NCBI GenBank assembly: GCA_023229785.1
Contig: JALNYV010000013.1
Span: 1-49,533 of the forward strand
Direction: 5' to 3'
Length of the DNA: 49,533 nt
Source of the DNA: Candidatus Dojkabacteria bacterium
GTDB taxonomy: Bacteria; Patescibacteria; Dojkabacteria; SC72
In this document: piece by piece, positions 31,752-41,114 of the stretch
How the letters are laid out: the number at the start of each line of letters is the position of its first letter
How positions within the stretch are numbered: position 1 is the stretch's first letter
Position numbers and translations under genes: made by a program
The notes under the pieces: generated by a model
Databases searched by the model: none
The model's input: the letters and a program-made list of their open reading frames with translations, nothing else
Told to the model about the DNA's origin: nothing

Positions 31752-32050
31752 GTACAGATTTTACAGAACTAAGGTCTCAATCAACACAAGTAGATACTGC
31801 AACATCAGCACCTACTGGTGTAGATTTATATGAAGGAAGAACATATTTTGATACCTCTTCTGGAAAATTATATGTTTATGTAAACGGTTCATGGAGATAC
31901 ACACAAATGACTTCCACTTCTACTTCCTCTACATCTAGTTCGTCTAGTTCGAGTTCAACGTCTTCTACCTCAACTTCTAGTACTAGTACATCTAGTACTT
32001 CAACATCAATAAGCACATCTAGTACATCAACCAGTACTACACTTTACTAA
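31748..32050 (+). CDS. Virion-type protein with Ser/Thr-rich tail
   Basis: 100 residues from the ATG at 31748; an earlier in-frame start at 31724 is less likely. The N-terminal half carries GRTYFDTSSGKLYVYVNGSW. The tail of about 45 residues is Ser/Thr. It is the third member of the paralogous group in this region. Confidence 0.7.
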   Translation: MSTDFTELRSQSTQVDTATSAPTGVDLYEGRTYFDTSSGKLYVYVNGSWRYTQMTSTSTSSTSSSSSSSSTSSTSTSSTSTSSTSTSISTSSTSTSTTLY

Positions 32051-32075
32051 AGTGATATACTAAAGAAAAAGAGCT

Positions 32076-32432
32076 ATGAAAGTAATAGTAAACAAGGAGA
32101 AAAAAGAATTGTCTTTTGATTTTGATGGTAAAACTTACACTTTTGGTGTATCTAAATCTCCAATTAAAGTGAGTGATGAATTGTTTAATTACTTATCAAC
32201 TACCGTCCCTCTAGCTTTTGATTTTACTCCAGAATATAAAAAAGATACTCCAGTATTAGAACCCACAATTGTAGATACTAGAACTAAATTCTCTAATGCT
32301 AATTTTGGAATACAATCAAAAAAATTAGATATGAATTATGATGTAACTCCTAAAACCCAAGATAAGTCTTTTGAAGGCGAAGTAAAAGGTCCAGCTTTTT
32401 ATGGTCCTGGTTTGCAAGATGATACACCATAG
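32076..32432 (+). CDS. Small protein of unknown function
   Basis: 118 residues. The N-terminal half is Lys-rich with strands (KELSFDFDGKTYTFGV); the C-terminal half contains KKLDMNYDVTPKTQDKSF and ends in GLQDDTP. It is located among virion genes; no family is recognised. Confidence 0.55.
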   Translation: MKVIVNKEKKELSFDFDGKTYTFGVSKSPIKVSDELFNYLSTTVPLAFDFTPEYKKDTPVLEPTIVDTRTKFSNANFGIQSKKLDMNYDVTPKTQDKSFEGEVKGPAFYGPGLQDDTP

Positions 32433-32446
32433 AATATAATTAAAAT

Positions 32447-32755
32447 ATGAACGCAATAAGTCAAAATTTTTCAGCATTTCAAGAAGATGTCTCTACATTA
32501 GCAGCTGGTTCAACCATTGTTGCACAACCTTGTAGAGTATTTTCAATAACAGCTACCGTTGAAGCTGACGGAGACCCAATAATATCAATTTCTGATTCAG
32601 AAGGTTATAATCCCACTTATAGGTTTGAAAAAATAGTTTTATCTGCTGAAACTAAAACACACACAATAACATATCCTACAGGAAAATACTGTGCTCGTGG
32701 TGTATCAGCCACATCAAACAGGGCATCTGTAGATATTAGTGTTATTTACGAGTAA
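32447..32755 (+). CDS. Small beta-sandwich virion-type protein
   Basis: 102 residues of alternating strand-like sequence (VFSITATVEADGDPIISISD), with no charged helices. This is typical of small head or tail decoration proteins. TTGCAA, a 17-base spacer and TATAAT precede the ATG, with only six bases between the -10 and ATG. Confidence 0.6.
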   Translation: MNAISQNFSAFQEDVSTLAAGSTIVAQPCRVFSITATVEADGDPIISISDSEGYNPTYRFEKIVLSAETKTHTITYPTGKYCARGVSATSNRASVDISVIYE

Positions 32756-32788
32756 AGAGCAGATTGCTCTAACAACCAGAATAGTTGT

Positions 32789-34099
32789 ATGAATAAAAAA
32801 AGAGTTGCGATTTTTACGAACTTTAGCAGTTACAGCGAGGCTTACAGCCTCAATCGTGTTGTCCAAAACCAGATTAGGATGTTAGTTGACCACGGATATA
32901 AACCAGTGGTTATTGTCGGTATGAATTTCCAACCTGTTCAAGACTATGCAGACCCAGCAGTAGATTTAAGAAGAATACCAGATGTCCCAGTATCTAATAA
33001 TGTAGAGATGGATTCGACATTTGACCAAGATGTTACTTCTCTTGAAAAGGCTCTCTCTTCTGCCTTAGAAGATGTAGATGTTGTTTTAACCCACGATATA
33101 ATTTACCAACCAGCTTGTGTAAAACACTTAGTAGCAGCCAAACGCATAGCAGAGAGAAGACCAGATTTACGTTGGCTCCATTGGATTCACTCAGCAACCA
33201 GTCCTTATACATTACAGAACCTCCGTCCATTGTTTGTAGATGAGTATGCTAATATCATATCTAAAAAGTTCCCCAACTCATTTTATGTATTCTTTAATCA
33301 TTATTCCATTCCTAGAATTGCGAATAACTTCAAAATAGACGACCAAGACGTAAAAATTGTTCATCACCCAACAGATATTAAAAAGTTCTTTAAGATAGAG
33401 GACGAAAGTTGGGATTTGATAGTTAAAAAAGATATTCTTTCAGCTGATGTAATTTGTACCTATCCTATTAGACTTGATAGAGGTAAGCAGGTAGAAAAAG
33501 TAATAAAAGTAATATCTTCTCTCAAACACCTGGGGAATTCAGTTAGACTAATAATTGGAGACTTTCATTCAACAGGTGGGGATAAAGTAGATTATAGAGA
33601 CGAACTTAAAAAGATTGCTAAGGAGTGGGAACTTACAGATGATGAAATAATTTGGCTTTCGGAACAAAAGGCGGACTGGAATGTAGAAGTACCATACGAA
33701 GTTATTTCTGATTTTATGAGAATATCTAATGTTCTAGTTATGCCTTCAGTTTCGGAGAGTTATTCACTTATAGCACAAGAAGCTGGTCTATCAGGAGTCG
33801 CAGCTGTAATGAATAGAGATTTTCCACCATTTAGAGACATATTTGGTTGGGCTCCTCACCAAGCACCATTTAGTAGTAATATTAATGCTCTGACAGGGTT
33901 AGACGGTGATACTGAAACAAAGGTTGACAATGAGCCTGATTTTTACCTAGGTATTGCTAGAGTGTTACAATATGAGTTGAAAAACGATAGAACTTTAGTA
34001 TTAAAGACAATGCTTAGGAAAGAAAGAAATATGCACAATATTTTTGTAAATGAGTTAGAGCCACTTTTTGAATTTGAACCAAAGGAGAAAGATGGATGA
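32789..34099 (+). CDS. Glycosyltransferase, GT-B fold (GT4-like)
   Basis: 436 residues. The N-terminal Rossmann half starts KKRVAIFTNFSSYSEAYSLN. The C-terminal half has DVICTYPIRLDRGKQVEKVI and the nucleotide-sugar binding motif ESYSLIAQE (Glu-X7-Glu), the signature of GT4. It is the first gene of the carbohydrate cassette. The donor and acceptor cannot be read from sequence. Confidence 0.85.
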   Translation: MNKKRVAIFTNFSSYSEAYSLNRVVQNQIRMLVDHGYKPVVIVGMNFQPVQDYADPAVDLRRIPDVPVSNNVEMDSTFDQDVTSLEKALSSALEDVDVVLTHDIIYQPACVKHLVAAKRIAERRPDLRWLHWIHSATSPYTLQNLRPLFVDEYANIISKKFPNSFYVFFNHYSIPRIANNFKIDDQDVKIVHHPTDIKKFFKIEDESWDLIVKKDILSADVICTYPIRLDRGKQVEKVIKVISSLKHLGNSVRLIIGDFHSTGGDKVDYRDELKKIAKEWELTDDEIIWLSEQKADWNVEVPYEVISDFMRISNVLVMPSVSESYSLIAQEAGLSGVAAVMNRDFPPFRDIFGWAPHQAPFSSNINALTGLDGDTETKVDNEPDFYLGIARVLQYELKNDRTLVLKTMLRKERNMHNIFVNELEPLFEFEPKEKDG

Positions 34100-34859
34100 T
34101 GCGGTAATTATTGGATTTGGAGTAGTAGGAAAGGCAACCGCTAAGGCTTTTGATATTCCTTGGCATTTTGACCCACTAGATTCAAACATAACTTTAGAGG
34201 AAGCTAGTAAGAAACAATTTATAATCTTCTGTACTCCTACTCCTACTGACTCTAGAGGTAAACAAAAAGGTGTAGACATAATTGACGGGTATATTAAACA
34301 GTTAAAAGAATACGGTGGTAGAAACATATTTATTATTAGGTCTACTGTTCTCCCTGGAACTACTAAACACTTAGCTACCGAAAACGATGTAATGGTAGGG
34401 TTTTCTCCAGAGTTTCTTTCAGATGACACAGCTGAAAAAGATGCTTGTAATCCAAAATTTGTGGTAATAGGTGCAGATGATGTACCGACAAGAATTGCTA
34501 TGAGTAACCTTTGGAAGAAGTTCCAACATACTAATTTTGTGGTTACTGATACAGTTACTGCTGAAATGATTAAATATACCTTCAACTTGTTCTTCCTAAT
34601 GAAAGTAATCTTTGCTAACCAGATGTATGATATTTGTCAAATTAACGGAGCTGACTATAACACACTTAAAGAAGCACTATACTCACATCCTTGGGGAACA
34701 CACCACCATTTGAAACCCATACATAAGGGTGGTAGAGGCGGTGGTGGTAAGTGTTTCCCTAAGGATGTTAAAGCGTTTTCTAAGTATTCCAATCTTAAAT
34801 TATTTAAAGTTATAGATGAACTTAATGATGAGTACTTACAGGCAAGTCACAAAGATTAA
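34092..34859 (+). CDS. UDP-sugar 6-dehydrogenase-like protein, truncated
   Basis: 255 residues from the ATG at 34092 behind AAAGGAG. GFGVVGKATAKAF is the NAD-binding Rossmann loop, followed by STVLPGTT, SPEFL and KYTFNLFF. GGRGGGGKCFPKD carries the catalytic Cys221. The usual C-terminal UDP-binding domain is missing; full enzymes are about 430 residues. It may make a uronic-acid donor from a nucleotide sugar, or have a narrower function. Confidence 0.75.
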   Translation: MDDAVIIGFGVVGKATAKAFDIPWHFDPLDSNITLEEASKKQFIIFCTPTPTDSRGKQKGVDIIDGYIKQLKEYGGRNIFIIRSTVLPGTTKHLATENDVMVGFSPEFLSDDTAEKDACNPKFVVIGADDVPTRIAMSNLWKKFQHTNFVVTDTVTAEMIKYTFNLFFLMKVIFANQMYDICQINGADYNTLKEALYSHPWGTHHHLKPIHKGGRGGGGKCFPKDVKAFSKYSNLKLFKVIDELNDEYLQASHKD

Positions 34860-35035
34860 TGGCAGGAGCATCACCACTAACTAAAACTAATGCCCTAGAA
34901 TGGCACGAGAGAATGGAACTTAAAAAGTATGCTATGGCACACAATTATTTTCCTGAAAGAAATTATAAATATATGACACTTACAGATTTTGTTAAAGAGT
35001 TTTTAAGAAGACTTAGAGAGGGAGAAGATGCCTAA
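34859..35035 (+). CDS. Small helical protein of unknown function
   Basis: 58 residues, charged and helical (ALEWHERMELKKYAMAH, FVKEFLRRLREGE). It begins at TAATG overlapping the previous stop and ends inside the next gene's start. Coupling in both directions supports it. Confidence 0.6.
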   Translation: MAGASPLTKTNALEWHERMELKKYAMAHNYFPERNYKYMTLTDFVKEFLRRLREGEDA

Positions 35036-35861
35036 ATTCAGCATAACATCGCCAGTCTGGATTGACCGTGATGCACCAGAGAATAAAAGGCAACCTCGTT
35101 ACGAGATGTTTTTAAGGGCTGCTAACTCAGTTTTTGGTCAAACTTATAAGGATTTTGAGTGGGTTATTGCGGATGATATAAGTACTCCTCCAGTAGAGGA
35201 GATTTTAGAAGAGAATAACAACTTCACTAGACCAGAAGGAATGAAAGTAAAAATTATCAGACTTCCAGAAAAAGGTGGAAGAATTATTGCCAGAAATGCG
35301 GCAATGAAAGCGGCAACTGGTGACTGGATATGCTGGTTTGACTCAGATGACGAACTCTCCTCAATATACTTAGAGGCACTAAGTCATGCTATAGATACCT
35401 ACCCAGAATTTAAAGTCTTTAACTTTAATCATCTTGTTTTCCATTACAACTACGATACAACAGTCAGAAAGTTTATGAACATGGAAGTGCAAGGTAAAGA
35501 ACCTTTTGGGTCTGGAAATATAGGGGCTGGAGCATTCGTTTTCCATAGAAGTGTTTATGAAGAAATAGGTTCAATGCCAGAAGTCGGTCTTTGGGACTTT
35601 GCAAAGATATTTTTTGAGAAACATCCAGAAACGATGAAGTTTTTTGAAAGTTCAGAACATCCAGGGCAGTATAATTCACTTGGAAATCCCCACGGAGATG
35701 ACTATTATTATTTTTATGAAATAACAAGAAGGTTTGATGTTAAATATCTTAACACGGCATTATATTTTGTTCATAGTCGATTCGGACATAGATGGCCTGA
35801 AGAACCAGAAATAGAAGGTAATATGGGAGATAAACCAGAATGGGATTCAAATAATAGGTAA
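35028..35861 (+). CDS. Glycosyltransferase family 2
   Basis: 277 residues. GT-A core: ANSVFGQTYKDFEWVIADD, then ARNAAMKAATGDWICWFDSDDE, which contains the DxD motif (FDSDD). It transfers sugar from a nucleotide donor. No membrane segment. Part of the cassette; the HNH gene follows two bases after its stop. Confidence 0.85.
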   Translation: MPKFSITSPVWIDRDAPENKRQPRYEMFLRAANSVFGQTYKDFEWVIADDISTPPVEEILEENNNFTRPEGMKVKIIRLPEKGGRIIARNAAMKAATGDWICWFDSDDELSSIYLEALSHAIDTYPEFKVFNFNHLVFHYNYDTTVRKFMNMEVQGKEPFGSGNIGAGAFVFHRSVYEEIGSMPEVGLWDFAKIFFEKHPETMKFFESSEHPGQYNSLGNPHGDDYYYFYEITRRFDVKYLNTALYFVHSRFGHRWPEEPEIEGNMGDKPEWDSNNR

Positions 35862-35862
35862 T

Positions 35863-36339
35863 ATGACAAATAAACATAAAAGACATATCAGTGAGGCATT
35901 AAGAGGTAACCCTAAAGTTACTGGAAGAGCCTCGACTCCAGAAGCAGAATTAAGAAGAAGAGAAAAGATTGGAAAAGCACATAAGGGGATGAAACATCCG
36001 TGGTCAATTGCAATTGGTAAAAGATATGTTGGAGCAAAAAACCATTTTTGGAAAGGTGGAATTTGTACAAAGGAAAGAATTTATTTTTTGAACAGAAGAA
36101 GATATATCATGAAAAAAGGAGCCGAGGGTTCACATACTTTAGGAGAATGGGAACTTCTTAAAATACAATATGGGTTAATTTGTCCTTGTTGTAAGAAGTC
36201 GGAACCAGAAGTTGTATTAACAGAAGACCACATTATTCCTCTTTCCAAAGGAGGTTCTGACTTTATCGAGAACATTCAACCGTTGTGTGGCAGATGTAAT
36301 TGTAAAAAATATACAAAGATAGTTAAATATGAACCCTGA
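35863..36339 (+). CDS. HNH homing endonuclease inserted in the carbohydrate cassette
   Basis: 158 residues. NUMOD3-type N-terminus (KHKRHISEALRGN and EKIGKAHKGMKH) and an HNH core with CPCCKKSEP, LTEDHIIPLSKGGS and LCGRCNCKK. Inserted between two glycosyltransferase genes and overlapping the second by 11 bases. A mobile gene, unrelated to the sugar pathway. Confidence 0.88.
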   Translation: MTNKHKRHISEALRGNPKVTGRASTPEAELRRREKIGKAHKGMKHPWSIAIGKRYVGAKNHFWKGGICTKERIYFLNRRRYIMKKGAEGSHTLGEWELLKIQYGLICPCCKKSEPEVVLTEDHIIPLSKGGSDFIENIQPLCGRCNCKKYTKIVKYEP

Positions 36340-37096
36340 ACAAACAAAACCGATAGACATAGTAATGACCACATGGGGTAGAGAAAAAATGACCTCTCTT
36401 TCCTTGGATGCTTTTAAAAGAAATACCAAGTACCCTTATAGATTAATTCTAATAGATAACGGTAGTGCTTATACAGATGCTGAGTACTTTAGAGACAGTG
36501 TAGATATTTATGTTAAGTTAGACCGCAACCGAGGTCTAGAATATGCGAAGTGGATAGGAATGCGGTTTGTAGAGAGTGAATTATTTGTCTCAACTGATAA
36601 TGATATATTACCCTACCTCTATGACCCCGACTGGCTTTCACAGTTGGTCGGGTTAATGAATAATAATTCTGACTATGGGGCTATCGCTCTCAGACCTCAA
36701 GTGCTAATTGGAACTGGTAACATATTTGATGGTAGGACTGAAGATATTGTAGAGTTTGGTCATGTCCCAGGATATGCAAGGATAATGAGAACAGACCTTG
36801 TAAATGAATGTGGTGCGTGGCAGGACAAAAGAGAACTTAGAGGACATGAAGAATACTGGATAGGAGAGAAAATGAGAGAGAGAGGATTTAAGATGGGCTT
36901 TGCAAATAACCTTAAATGCTGGCATTTGTTTGGAGATGACAGTACAGACAAATGGGGTTATTATAAAGATATGAAGCCAGAGGAGCATGGTCACAATGAA
37001 GTTGCTGGTATACCTGGAAACGATAGACAATCTATTTTAGATGGTGTTGGTATGGACATAGATAACTGGGGGACAAAAAATTGGGAAACTGTATAA
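36329..37096 (+). CDS. Glycosyltransferase family 2
   Basis: 255 residues. DIVMTTWGREKMTSLSL begins the GT-A fold. RLILIDNGS and LFVSTDNDILPYLYDPDW carry the nucleotide-sugar and DxD-type regions, with HEEYWIGEKMRERG later. It overlaps both neighbours and is part of the cassette. Confidence 0.82.
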   Translation: MNPEQTKPIDIVMTTWGREKMTSLSLDAFKRNTKYPYRLILIDNGSAYTDAEYFRDSVDIYVKLDRNRGLEYAKWIGMRFVESELFVSTDNDILPYLYDPDWLSQLVGLMNNNSDYGAIALRPQVLIGTGNIFDGRTEDIVEFGHVPGYARIMRTDLVNECGAWQDKRELRGHEEYWIGEKMRERGFKMGFANNLKCWHLFGDDSTDKWGYYKDMKPEEHGHNEVAGIPGNDRQSILDGVGMDIDNWGTKNWETV

Positions 37097-37662
37097 ACAT
37101 TAAATTTACAAAAGAGTTAGATGGACAGCAAAAACTCCATTTGTTTCGTTACTTCTTAGGTCGTGGTTTTATCACTCCACAAGACATAGTGCTAGATTTA
37201 GGTTGTGGGTCTGGTTATGGAACTGAAATCATAGCAGATGTAGCTAAAAGTGTGATAGGGATTGATATAGATGAACCTGAAGTATTAGGTGCATTAAAGA
37301 ACAAGAAAGATAATGTTGAATATTATGTTAAAAACTTAGAAGAGTGGAACATACCTAAAGCTGATGTTTCTGTTCAATTTGAAAATCTAGAACATCTTTA
37401 TAATCCAGAGAGATTTGCCAAGAAATTAAAGGAGAGTATTAAGAAGTTTATTATCTTGTCAGTACCAATGGGTTGTGAAAAACTGATAGATGTAAATGGT
37501 GATATACAGGCAGACCTTGATTCAACACACCATGCAGTATTTGATAATCCTTTTGAGGTTGATAGATTATTTGTAGATGATAACTGGAGACAATTTTTCT
37601 CTTTTAAACTTGGTGTAACTTATATTTCAATATATTACAATTCAGACAACTATGAAATTTGA
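37081..37662 (+). CDS. Class I SAM-dependent methyltransferase
   Basis: 193 residues. VLDLGCGSGYGTEI is motif I for SAM binding, IGIDIDEPE is the acidic loop, and FENLEHLYNPERFAKKLKES fits motif II/III. The start is TTG at 37081 after GGGGG; no ATG is available in frame nearby. The gene overlaps the preceding one by 16 bases. Confidence 0.8.
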   Translation: MGNCINIKFTKELDGQQKLHLFRYFLGRGFITPQDIVLDLGCGSGYGTEIIADVAKSVIGIDIDEPEVLGALKNKKDNVEYYVKNLEEWNIPKADVSVQFENLEHLYNPERFAKKLKESIKKFIILSVPMGCEKLIDVNGDIQADLDSTHHAVFDNPFEVDRLFVDDNWRQFFSFKLGVTYISIYYNSDNYEI

Positions 37663-38194
37663 AGAAATATTAAATTGCTTGAATGACATAATGGCAACCA
37701 TGCCAGTTGAGGAAAAACAGGTATTGTACGAAGAGGCCAGTAAAATTCCCGATAATGGGATTATTGTAGATATAGGAACCTGTGACGGGGCCTCGGCTTT
37801 TATAATGGCACTAGCTAATCCCAACTCCCAAGTCTGGACAATAGACCCTAAAGTGGGACCCAACTTTTTAACCAAAAGGGAGAAACTTGGGTTAGAAGAT
37901 AGAGTTCACTTTATAAACGATACTTCCAACAATGCTTCTTTTGATTGGAAAAAAGAAATAGATTTATTATTTATAGACGGAGTGCATTCTACTCAGGGGA
38001 TACTAGATGATATAAACAACTGGGCTAAATATGTTAAAAATTGTTCTATAGTATTACTTCACGACTATTTGTGGTATGGAGACAATGTTAAAAATGCAAT
38101 GGAATTAGCCAATGTCAAATTAAGTCTGGTAGATGTACCCTTTGGATTATATGACGGTAAACCTGTAGGAATAGCTAGAACTAAAAGAATATGA
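37652..38194 (+). CDS. Class I methyltransferase (Methyltransf_24-like)
   Basis: 180 residues. IVDIGTCDGASAFIMAL, VWTIDPK, then LLFIDGVHSTQGILDDINNW and VLLHDYLWYGDN match the metal-assisted O-methyltransferase-like group that modifies glycans. Overlaps both neighbours by 11 and four bases. Confidence 0.78.
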   Translation: MKFEEILNCLNDIMATMPVEEKQVLYEEASKIPDNGIIVDIGTCDGASAFIMALANPNSQVWTIDPKVGPNFLTKREKLGLEDRVHFINDTSNNASFDWKKEIDLLFIDGVHSTQGILDDINNWAKYVKNCSIVLLHDYLWYGDNVKNAMELANVKLSLVDVPFGLYDGKPVGIARTKRI

Positions 38195-38817
38195 GTATAG
38201 ATATAGTTAAACAAGACGAATTTACTTATGACATAGACGGAAACTTTATTCAAATGTCGCCCATTGCACTATCACTGATAGACGAGTTTATAAGAGAAAG
38301 ACAATCACAACTGAGACGACCTTTTAAGTACCTTGAATTTGGTTCTGGGGCATCAACATCTTATTTTTCAAACAAATATCCAGAGATAGAAATTTACTCA
38401 GTAGAGGGCGACGAAGATTGGTTTAAGATGGTTAATAAGTGGGTCAAACCTGAGGCTTATATGTATCAAAAAGCTACTAACTACTATACTTCAGACCCAA
38501 CTTGTAACATGGATTACATAACTTGTATGGAAGACTTTGGACCTTTTGATTTAATTTTAAATGATGGAGCTCAGAGAGAAATGGTAGCTGATTATATTTT
38601 CGATAATGATGAGAAATTTATAGCAAAGGGTGGAATATACTTGCGACACGATTATGAAAAATATTTAAAAGGAGAATGGGTTGGTTTCCACCTGCCGAAT
38701 ATTGTTCAAACAGCAGAACAGTTTGCCGTAAGGTTTCCAGAGTATTCTGTAATAACAATTAACGGTAATGGTAAGTGGGGTTATAAATGTGAACTAGGGG
38801 GCGTATGGCGAAGATAA
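38191..38817 (+). CDS. Methyltransferase-like protein
   Basis: 208 residues. YLEFGSGASTSYF is a motif-I variant, IEIYSVEGDEDWF the acidic loop, and DLILNDGAQREMVADYI motif II. It resembles the methyltransferases that accompany glycosyltransferases in surface-polysaccharide clusters. The catalytic type is not certain because the loop is shortened. Confidence 0.65.
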   Translation: MSIDIVKQDEFTYDIDGNFIQMSPIALSLIDEFIRERQSQLRRPFKYLEFGSGASTSYFSNKYPEIEIYSVEGDEDWFKMVNKWVKPEAYMYQKATNYYTSDPTCNMDYITCMEDFGPFDLILNDGAQREMVADYIFDNDEKFIAKGGIYLRHDYEKYLKGEWVGFHLPNIVQTAEQFAVRFPEYSVITINGNGKWGYKCELGGVWRR

Positions 38818-39332
38818 TAATCCGTCAAGATGATTTTGATTTTCGCTTAGAACCTAAAGCATATATTGATAACCATGAGAAGTTTATAAAAGCTGGTTTA
38901 ATAGAAACGGCAGTAGTCCAATATACCCATGACGGAAATCAACCTAAATATCCCATGGACTTAATTAATTATATGAGAACTTCTCCCAACTGGGATATTC
39001 AACTTCACGGTTGGAGCCACGATGACTATTCTAAACTACCTAGGTGGATAATTAGAGAACACTTAGTACGAAGTCGTGATATGTCTGTAAGACTGTTTGG
39101 TGTTGAACCTACTATCTGGTTCCCCCCGTGGAATTGTAATTCAGATGACATGAAAGAAGTTGCCGATAGCTTTGGAATGACCATAGACAACGAAAGTTAT
39201 GATATATCTAAGTTTATTCGTGAAGTTAAGGCTGGTACATTTGAGGGGCATTCAGTTTATTTCCATCTTTGGAATCGAGACGAAGCAGCTAAAATAGACG
39301 AGATGATTGAGTGTGCAAAATCACTATTATGA
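38805..39332 (+). CDS. Polysaccharide deacetylase-like protein (NodB family)
   Basis: 175 residues. IIIRQDDFDFR (Asp9, Asp10), LHGWSHDDYSK (His68 and His72, metal ligands) and TIWFPPWN match the order of NodB motifs, although the family is usually longer. It would remove acetyl groups from N-acetylated sugars. It lies between methyltransferase genes and overlaps both. Confidence 0.75.
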   Translation: MAKIIIRQDDFDFRLEPKAYIDNHEKFIKAGLIETAVVQYTHDGNQPKYPMDLINYMRTSPNWDIQLHGWSHDDYSKLPRWIIREHLVRSRDMSVRLFGVEPTIWFPPWNCNSDDMKEVADSFGMTIDNESYDISKFIREVKAGTFEGHSVYFHLWNRDEAAKIDEMIECAKSLL

Positions 39333-39883
39333 AAATAACCGACAATAAAGGTACAACTAGAGGTAGATATTTTATAAACACTAAACTATTGCCTAAACTT
39401 GCCTCTAATTTAAAAGACGAATCTAAAGTTTTGTTTGTTGGGACTGATACTGGTTGGGATTATAAGTCATTATTCTTTAATCCATCTAAACTTTGTGAGT
39501 TTATTACCCTAGACTTAAAAGAAGGAGATGTTATTGGAGACATATCAGAGTGTCCACAAATAGAATCTGGCACTATAGACTTAGTAGTGCTAATAGGGGT
39601 ATATGAGTTTGTGAACAATGATAGGAAGAAAATGATGTTTGAAGAAATAAATAGAATCCTAAAACCTACAGGTAAGGCACTCCTTTCCTTGCCAGGAGAG
39701 GGTTATTATGAAAGCCCAGATAATCATGTTAAACCACACGAAATATGGGAAAAGATTGCTCCGATGAAACCAGAAGAAATCTATATTATAGAAGATAATT
39801 GTGAACGTAAACCAAGTTCAATTCATGTGATTGCGATACGGAAAGATACAGTTGCCAATGGAGACTATTGCGTGTATAAATAA
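39329..39883 (+). CDS. Methyltransferase (Methyltransf_11-like)
   Basis: 184 residues from the ATG at 39329, which overlaps the preceding stop. KVLFVGTDTGWDYKS is a divergent SAM loop. DLVVLIGVYEFVNNDRKKM, FEEINRILKPTGKALLSLPG and YESPDNHVKPHEIW match the C-terminal half of methyltransferases of this group. Probably modifies a glycan or its precursor. Confidence 0.72.
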   Translation: MKITDNKGTTRGRYFINTKLLPKLASNLKDESKVLFVGTDTGWDYKSLFFNPSKLCEFITLDLKEGDVIGDISECPQIESGTIDLVVLIGVYEFVNNDRKKMMFEEINRILKPTGKALLSLPGEGYYESPDNHVKPHEIWEKIAPMKPEEIYIIEDNCERKPSSIHVIAIRKDTVANGDYCVYK

Positions 39884-39898
39884 GGAAAAGAGCTGATT

Positions 39899-40813
39899 AT
39901 GAAAATTCAATTAATGGACAGTTGGAATGGAAAGTTTAGTACCGCTATTGCAGAACACTGGCGTTCTCTAGGACACGAGGTTCTATTTAATGGAGAATAC
40001 AAACTAGACGAACCAGCAGACTTAGCTTTCTTTTATACTGCGGATAATTCTACTCAAGTAGGAGTTAAAGAATGTAACGCAAAAAAGATATTTGTTCAAG
40101 CAGTGGACATTGAAATTTGGGCTGGACAACCTGATGGAATAGATTGGTCTAAAGTAGATGGTTGTATCACAATGGCTCAACATACTTCAGATATGGTCAA
40201 GACCCCAGAGAATGTTAAAAGAACTATTCTAAAACCAGGAATAGACATTAATAAATTTACCCTAAGGAAGCCCTCAGAATTGACTCCAGTTCGAAGAATA
40301 GCCTATGTTGTAGGAGATGGAAGGATATGGGACGTAAAACGCTTTGACATAGCCCTACAGATGCTCTATGACGTTAAAAGAATGAAACCTGAGTATATCT
40401 GGCAACTTCACATCAGAGGTACTTATTCAGGTCATGTTCAATACAATGCTTACTGTGAACACTTGATAAAAGCGTTAGATTTGAAAGATTTTATCTTTTG
40501 GGTGCCTAGAGTAGACGACCTAAACGCATGGTTGGAAGATAAAGACTACTTCATACTTCCATCAACAAAAGAGGCTTTTAGTTATGCTACAGCGGAAGCG
40601 ATGGCAAAAGGAATTAAACCAATAATAAACAACTGGCAAAGTGCTAAAGAAACATGGGGTCCATTTGTGTCTAATTCTTACTTAGAGATGTTAGAGAAAC
40701 TATTAACTGAAAGTGAACCAGAAAAATACAGAAAGTTTGTAGAAGATAACTATAATCAGGAAGTATTTTTTAAAAAGTTGGATGAATTTATGGGAATAGG
40801 GGGTGGTAATTAA
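39899..40813 (+). CDS. Glycosyltransferase, GT4-like
   Basis: 304 residues. The C-terminal half has RRIAYVVGDGRIWDVKRFDIA and the Glu-X7-Glu motif EAFSYATAE, followed by ELPKGIKPIINNW-like loops. The N-terminal Rossmann half is short. A GT-B enzyme of the cassette; it starts behind AAGGAAAAGAG. Confidence 0.82.
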   Translation: MKIQLMDSWNGKFSTAIAEHWRSLGHEVLFNGEYKLDEPADLAFFYTADNSTQVGVKECNAKKIFVQAVDIEIWAGQPDGIDWSKVDGCITMAQHTSDMVKTPENVKRTILKPGIDINKFTLRKPSELTPVRRIAYVVGDGRIWDVKRFDIALQMLYDVKRMKPEYIWQLHIRGTYSGHVQYNAYCEHLIKALDLKDFIFWVPRVDDLNAWLEDKDYFILPSTKEAFSYATAEAMAKGIKPIINNWQSAKETWGPFVSNSYLEMLEKLLTESEPEKYRKFVEDNYNQEVFFKKLDEFMGIGGGN

Positions 40814-40814
40814 T

Positions 40815-41114
40815 ATGGGTATATGGTCAGAGGGAGCTTGGCAAGATACACCAATAGAAGAAGCTGTAATTGAGAATGTTGAATTAAATCAAGAAGGAGA
40901 ATTCGTTAAAATTGAAGAAAAACCAGTAGAAACAGGATTTAAAGGATTACCAGTAAGATGTGGTGGAGATACTATATGGTTAATTAAAGAAGGTAAAAAG
41001 CATAGAATTAGTAGTGCAGAAGTATATTCTAAACTAGGTTTTAAGTTTGGTGATGAAAAAGATTTAGACTTTGAAACACTTATGGTATTGAAAGAAGGAG
41101 AACCTATAAAATGA
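40815..41114 (+). CDS. Small protein with short repeat-like domain
   Basis: 99 residues from the ATG at 40815. The C-terminal half (GGDTIWLIKEGKKHRISSAE, VYSKLGFKFGDEKDL) is a small domain met in many phage and bacterial surface proteins with unknown role. It lies between two glycosyltransferase genes and overlaps the second by four bases. It is not an enzyme that I recognise. Confidence 0.6.
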   Translation: MGIWSEGAWQDTPIEEAVIENVELNQEGEFVKIEEKPVETGFKGLPVRCGGDTIWLIKEGKKHRISSAEVYSKLGFKFGDEKDLDFETLMVLKEGEPIK

